DNA of 64,000 nucleotides from assembly GCA_017459445.1 (NCBI GenBank), contig JAFUDJ010000020.1:32735-96734 (forward strand), given 5' to 3'. The stretch is from Prevotella sp. Its GTDB lineage: Bacteria > Bacteroidota > Bacteroidia > Bacteroidales > Bacteroidaceae. Within the stretch, counting starts at the first letter, position 1; each line of letters opens with the position of its first letter. A model generated the notes under the pieces. It worked only from the letters and a program-made list of their open reading frames with translations. It was not told the origin of the DNA and did no database searches. Of the stretch, positions 59,902-64,000 are shown one piece after another. Both the position numbers and the translations under genes were made by a program.

Positions 59902-62900
59902 ATGAAGCGAAGGAGTCTCATATTTGTGCTGTTGGCGTGGACTGTATGCTGTGCGGGACAGGGCTTTTTCTGCCGGGTGCGCAACATTGCGGCGGAGAGC
60001 GGGTTGTTGCCGGCACACATCTCCAATGCCCAGCAGGACAGCGTGGGATTCCTGTGGTTTGCCACCTGGAACGGACTGACACGCTTCGACGGGCACGACT
60101 TCTACACGTTCAAGCCGATTCAGAATTCACAGGGTACTATCCTGTCGAACCGCATCTATAATATTAAAATAGGAAGGAAGGGCAACATCTGGTGTGTGTC
60201 GTCAGGCAACCGGCTGTATAACTTTGACACCCAGAAGTGCCTGTTTACCGATGTGCTGCGGCAAATTCCCGACCTGACGGACAAGCGTGTCAAGGTGCTG
60301 ACGCCGCTGAAGAGCGGGGTGACGTGGGTCGTGTTCCATGACCAGTCGTGTCTGCGACTGGCTGCCGACGACTGGCAACACCAATACCACTATTACCCGA
60401 CGGGTTCTGCCGACTTGCTGCATAGCCGGAAGATTCTGGATGTCGTGCAAGACGACAATGGCGACGAATGGGTGCTGACCGATGCAGGAGCCATCTGTCT
60501 GAAACGGAAGCTGCAAGTCAGAAGCCCCTTCCGCTATCTCCGCAGTGTCAACGGACAGACTTGCCTGATAGCCCAAAACGGACGGGTGGCACTGGTCGAC
60601 CGTCGGGGACGAGTGCAACATAGCCAATTGACCGACGAACCGACGACGGTCAACTTCATCACGATGGCTGGCGGTCGTATCGTGGCAGCCACCGACCATG
60701 GCGTCTGCCTCTACGATGCTGTCCATCGGTCAGCACACCAGCTGACCGACGGCGCAGCCACCTATCTGTTTGCCGATTCCGGGCAGCGCATCTGGGTCTT
60801 CAATGGCACAGAACAGGTGCAGCTGGTCAGTCTGAAAGACTTCTCGGTGCAGATGCTGGCCACCCGCCGCATTACCCAGAAGACCACCATGCGTAATCCG
60901 CAGCTGATTTTCGAGGATGCCGACCGTCATGTCATACTCAAACCCGAGCAAGGCGAACTGGTCTACTATGACGAACAGCTACGGCAACTCTTTCCCTGTC
61001 GGTTCTACCAGAATGAGGCCGAGGTTGGTTTTGTGCCAAACGACATCAAGAAGTTTTTGGTCGACCATCAGGGCAACCTCTGGATATTCCAGACCCACGA
61101 AGCCGATTGTATCTCTTTCCACCCCAACTACTTTCATCACCAGACGAATAGCACCGGCCAAGAGACACGCGCACTGCTGTCTGACCATGCTGGTCGCCGC
61201 TGGACGGCCGACCGCTCGCTGGGCTTAAGTCTGGTCGACGAGAATGGAAATGTCCGGCAGTATCTGTCGCCGACCGGACAGCTGCAAGCTGCCTTCACCC
61301 CCTTTACCCGATTGCCAGTCTACTGCATGGCAGAAGACCGGCAACACCGTTTGTGGGTAGGAACGAAGGGCGACGGTGTCTATCTGCTGACCCCAGCCTC
61401 CACCGGTTGGCATGTTGAGCACTTCCAGAACCGCCCTGCTGAGGCTGCTTCGCTTTGCAACGACACCATCTATGACATTCTGCCGGATAGCCGTGGCCGC
61501 ATGCTCTTCGGTTCCTACGGCGGCGGCCTGTCGATAGGCGAGGAGAAGGACGGCCAGTGGCAGTTCCGACAGGTAAAGGCCGTGCCTGCCGACGCCCGCA
61601 TCCGATGCATCGTTGAAGCCACTCCCGGTATCTTCCTGCTTGGGACGAACAACGGCCTGCTGACCGTCGACCTGCGCCAGTCGTCGCGTCCACAGTGTTT
61701 CACCAATAGCTTCCGTCAAGAAGATTGGGGACTGAAGGGCAACGACATCATGAAGATAGTGCGTTGCGGCAACCGCTTCTACGTCTGCGTCTTCGGCAGT
61801 GGCATCAGCGAAATCACGTCCACCAACCTGCTCAGCAGTGACATTCATTTCCGCAACTACCTGTTTTCCGCTACAGCCACAGCCGACCAAGTGAAGACGG
61901 CCGTCTCTGACGGCACCCACATCTGGATAGCCTCGGCACTGGCAGTAGTACGCTTCACTCCACAGACAGGCAACTACACCGTCTTCGACCGTACCAACTT
62001 CATCGGCGACTTCAACATGTCCGAGGCTTCACCCATGCTGGCCGACGGACGCATCACCTTCGGCACGTCCGACGGACTGCTGTCGTGTTCCACCATGCTG
62101 GCGCCATCTGCCGACAACCGAAAGCCCATCGTCTTTACAGGCATCCAGTATCAGAACGACATGAACATCCGTCCCCTCAACGACCTCCAGTCGCTCGTGG
62201 TCAGCCCCGACGAGCGCAGCTTCTCGCTCTACCTGTCGTCGCTCGACTACGACGACACGCAGGGTGTCCGCTTCCGCTACCGCTTGGAGGGCTATGACGC
62301 CGGATGGAACTATATCGGTGAGCACCAGCATGCCGTCATCTACAACAATCTGGCCCCCGGTGACTACCTGTTGGTGGTGCAGACCGTCAACGACGAGGGT
62401 GCTTGGGAGGAGCATGCCCGCAGCCTGCCCGTCAGCGTCACACCGCGTTTCGTCGAGACCGTCTGGTTCCGCCTGTTGCTGCTCGTACTGCTCATTGCCG
62501 TCATCGTGGGCATGGCCTACGCCATTGTCTACCTGAGCCGCATGCGCCGCCAGTTGCAGAAGAAGTACTCGCTGTTGATGACCGTCGACGAGTTTACCAC
62601 CGACATCAAGATAGAAAACACCCTCGGCCTGCAGACCGAGGCCGACGAGCGAGAGTTCCTGAAAAAGTCCATTGCCTTTTTCGAAGCGAACATTGGCAAC
62701 CGCGACTTCGTGATTGAAGACCTGGCGCGTCACCACGGCATGAGTCGCTCGGCCTATTACAACAAGATGAAGTCCATCACAGGGCTTTCCCCAGTGGACT
62801 TCATCAAGCAGATGCGCATTAAGAAAGCCTTGAAACTCATGGACGACGCGTCGCTGTCTATTTCCGACATTGCCTATCGGGTAGGCTTCTCCGACCCGAA

Positions 62901-62976
62901 GTATTTCTCCAAGTGTTTCAAGGCCGAGATGGGTATGACACCCACACAGTATATATCCAGCCAACAGCCTACATGA
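59902..62976 (+). CDS. Membrane-anchored propeller/AraC one-component regulator (second copy)
   Basis: The 1024-residue protein has a signal peptide (MKRRSLIFVLLAWTVCCAGQ). A periplasmic propeller at about 22-770 has repeats such as GFLWFATWNGLTRFDGHDFY and HRLWVGTKGDGVYLL. A Y_Y_Y domain lies at about 770-845 (VVSPDERSFSLYLSSLDYDD), a membrane helix at about 854-878, and an AraC HTH at about 919-1022 (SISDIAYRVGFSDPKYFSKC). No histidine kinase or receiver lies between sensor and HTH. It sits directly downstream of the pectate lyase gene and probably senses a pectic oligosaccharide, by analogy with hybrid two-component systems. Confidence 0.87.
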   Translation: MKRRSLIFVLLAWTVCCAGQGFFCRVRNIAAESGLLPAHISNAQQDSVGFLWFATWNGLTRFDGHDFYTFKPIQNSQGTILSNRIYNIKIGRKGNIWCVSSGNRLYNFDTQKCLFTDVLRQIPDLTDKRVKVLTPLKSGVTWVVFHDQSCLRLAADDWQHQYHYYPTGSADLLHSRKILDVVQDDNGDEWVLTDAGAICLKRKLQVRSPFRYLRSVNGQTCLIAQNGRVALVDRRGRVQHSQLTDEPTTVNFITMAGGRIVAATDHGVCLYDAVHRSAHQLTDGAATYLFADSGQRIWVFNGTEQVQLVSLKDFSVQMLATRRITQKTTMRNPQLIFEDADRHVILKPEQGELVYYDEQLRQLFPCRFYQNEAEVGFVPNDIKKFLVDHQGNLWIFQTHEADCISFHPNYFHHQTNSTGQETRALLSDHAGRRWTADRSLGLSLVDENGNVRQYLSPTGQLQAAFTPFTRLPVYCMAEDRQHRLWVGTKGDGVYLLTPASTGWHVEHFQNRPAEAASLCNDTIYDILPDSRGRMLFGSYGGGLSIGEEKDGQWQFRQVKAVPADARIRCIVEATPGIFLLGTNNGLLTVDLRQSSRPQCFTNSFRQEDWGLKGNDIMKIVRCGNRFYVCVFGSGISEITSTNLLSSDIHFRNYLFSATATADQVKTAVSDGTHIWIASALAVVRFTPQTGNYTVFDRTNFIGDFNMSEASPMLADGRITFGTSDGLLSCSTMLAPSADNRKPIVFTGIQYQNDMNIRPLNDLQSLVVSPDERSFSLYLSSLDYDDTQGVRFRYRLEGYDAGWNYIGEHQHAVIYNNLAPGDYLLVVQTVNDEGAWEEHARSLPVSVTPRFVETVWFRLLLLVLLIAVIVGMAYAIVYLSRMRRQLQKKYSLLMTVDEFTTDIKIENTLGLQTEADEREFLKKSIAFFEANIGNRDFVIEDLARHHGMSRSAYYNKMKSITGLSPVDFIKQMRIKKALKLMDDASLSISDIAYRVGFSDPKYFSKCFKAEMGMTPTQYISSQQPT

Positions 62977-63022
62977 TGGCTGTTCGTCTTATTCCTTGGT
63001 CTTCTTGGTCTACCCTACAACG

Positions 63023-64000
63023 TCAATGTTGGTCTAAAAGGTTTTCCAACTCGCCGACTCCCTTTCCTAATTTTTGTGCAATGTCCTCAATAGGTAAACC
63101 AGACTTAAGAAACAGTTGTATTGAAGTACGTAGCATTTCCTCCTTCTCCTTCAGCTGCCCCTCCTTCTCCTTCAGCTGCCCCTCCTTCTCCTTCAGCTGT
63201 CCATCTTTCTCCTTGAGCTGTCCATCTTTCTCCTTGAGCTGTCCGTCTTTCTTAGCCAATTCTACATTCTTTTCAGCTAACAGGACATTCTTTTCGGCCA
63301 GCTGTTTGTCTTTCATCAGAATTTCAGTATCCCGCCGTTCAATAACGGAGAAATATTCGTCCTCCACATCCATGCGATGTCGCATATCTGTGTCGGCGGC
63401 AGCCTGAGTCAGACGATGCAGGATGCGTTGCATGTCGTTATCGTCTGAGTAGACAGATTCATCCAATCGCAGCACCTGTTCGTCATCGCGGTCTCTGTGC
63501 TTCTGGTCGAACACGCTCAGCACCATGTCTAGCCGGTTGTTGATTTGTCCGTGCAGTCGGGGAATCTGGACAATGATGCTGTCATGGGTCAGGCTTTCCA
63601 CAAAGGGGTCAGGCAGTCCCTTTGTTACGATATTCTCGTTGTAGTCACGGGCCTGGTGGCTCACGTACAATACGGGTTCTTCTATCTCTCCCACTTTATG
63701 ACCAAGCAGATAGACGGCCACCATAGGAAGCGAATAGTCGCCAGTCATATTCTTCGGATTGCGATATTGCACACCCAAATACTGTCGGAAGCGCAGCGTC
63801 TCCGTCTCTATCCATGTTTTCTGTAGTTCCACGAGGATGAGTCGCTCCATGCCGTCAGACTCACGGACGGTGGCTCCGAAGTCTATGCGGAACACCGACA
63901 GGTTCTCGCGCTCGTCGTTGCTATACTCATGAGGACGTACCTCCACGCCCGTCACGTCCTTTTTCAGAAGTGCCGACAGGATGGTTCGGGCTATACGCTC
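63023..64000 (-). CDS. Rpn-type PD-(D/E)XK nuclease/transposase-like protein, N terminus beyond the window
   Basis: The frame is open to the right edge; the first visible residues are ERIARTILSALLKKDVTGVE. The nuclease core shows FRIDFGATVRE, LILVELQKTW (an ExQ motif in place of ExK) and RFRQYLGVQY, the pattern of the recombination-promoting nuclease (Rpn/YhgA-like) family. About nine heptads follow (AEKNVLL, AEKNVEL, AKKDGQL, then several KEKDGQL or KEKEGQL), encoding a coiled coil, then a short helix (LKSGLPIEDIAQKLGKGVGE). Rpn proteins are DNA endonucleases active in recombination or phage defence in other bacteria. The role here is unproven. Confidence 0.82.
   Translation of the reverse strand, partial: ERIARTILSALLKKDVTGVEVRPHEYSNDERENLSVFRIDFGATVRESDGMERLILVELQKTWIETETLRFRQYLGVQYRNPKNMTGDYSLPMVAVYLLGHKVGEIEEPVLYVSHQARDYNENIVTKGLPDPFVESLTHDSIIVQIPRLHGQINNRLDMVLSVFDQKHRDRDDEQVLRLDESVYSDDNDMQRILHRLTQAAADTDMRHRMDVEDEYFSVIERRDTEILMKDKQLAEKNVLLAEKNVELAKKDGQLKEKDGQLKEKDGQLKEKEGQLKEKEGQLKEKEEMLRTSIQLFLKSGLPIEDIAQKLGKGVGELENLLDQH
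63141..63245. repeat. 21-bp tandem repeats coding for a heptad coiled coil
   Basis: The unit TCCTTCTCCTTCAGCTGCCC recurs every 21 bp from 63141 (63141, 63162, 63183, 63204, 63225), encoding QLKEKE/DG heptads on the minus strand. Near-identical copies suggest copy-number variation by slippage. Confidence 0.85.

Overview
The window is chromosomal DNA of a Bacteroidota bacterium, most likely Prevotella or a close relative. Three things point there. Promoters repeatedly show the Bacteroidota -7 element TAnnTTTG (usually TACCTTTG) with little Shine-Dalgarno signal. The gene set is typical of the group: TonB-type outer-membrane receptors, GldH, RicT, membrane-anchored propeller/AraC regulators, glycosidases and a polysaccharide lyase. 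Several secreted proteins end in a short C-terminal module (Y-x-hydrophobic-x-G-R/Q then GLYI-x-x-GKK/RxxxK) of the kind seen on Prevotella secreted proteins. Both ends of the window cut genes: argH on the left and an Rpn-type nuclease on the right.

Layout. 1-1.7 kb: argH (partial), an SRPBCC protein and pyrE, all on the minus strand. 1.75-6.4 kb: an outer-membrane beta-barrel protein and an AT-rich, probably acquired lipoprotein. 6.5-9.7 kb: the rplM-rpsI-rpsB-tsf translation block behind a structured leader. 9.8-10.3 kb: a gene-free palindromic element. 10.3-13.3 kb: a large secreted protein. 13.48 kb: tRNA-Met(CAT). 13.8-17.4 kb: a START-like protein, an LptF/LptG permease and ribBA. 17.4-20.7 kb: an orphan response regulator, holB, ricT and gldH. 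20.7-27 kb: a one-component propeller/AraC regulator divergent from a GH95 alpha-L-fucosidase. 27.1-33.5 kb: the cell-shape operon (IMP cyclohydrolase-mreB-mreC-mreD-pbp2-rodA, minus strand). 33.8-40.5 kb: an outer-membrane protein and a 1592-residue modular surface protein. 40.7-43 kb: class II aldolase and aquaporin, separated by about 650 bp of repeat arrays. 43.1-46.6 kb: an esterase/degenerate-HAD fusion and a GH3 beta-glucosidase. 46.7-50.4 kb: a CapD-like sugar-nucleotide dehydratase and three membrane proteins. 50.5-56.1 kb: a Ton energising operon (exbB-exbD-exbD-tonB) continuing into a PstS-like lipoprotein and a TPR protein. 56.2-57.4 kb: an aminotransferase. 57.6-63 kb: a PL1 pectate lyase and a second propeller/AraC regulator. 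63-64 kb: an Rpn-type nuclease.

The genes fit a saccharolytic anaerobe. TonB/ExbBD would energise outer-membrane uptake, GH95, GH3 and PL1 enzymes would attack host or plant glycans, and each of two of these enzymes sits beside its own membrane-bound AraC regulator.

The most unusual signal is non-coding. Many gaps contain tandem arrays whose sequence is degenerate but whose period is nearly or exactly constant: 7 bp (1683-1717, 30945-31021), 8 bp (527-590, 8587-8650, 19011-19057, 32931-32962), 9 bp (50412-50490), 20 bp (51951-52010), 22 bp (10006-10080, 41852-41961, 41978-42109) and 44 bp (42117-42260). Several lie directly upstream of start codons. The 22-bp sets form dyads or nested inverted pairs. 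I verified the periods by counting coordinates; their function is unknown.
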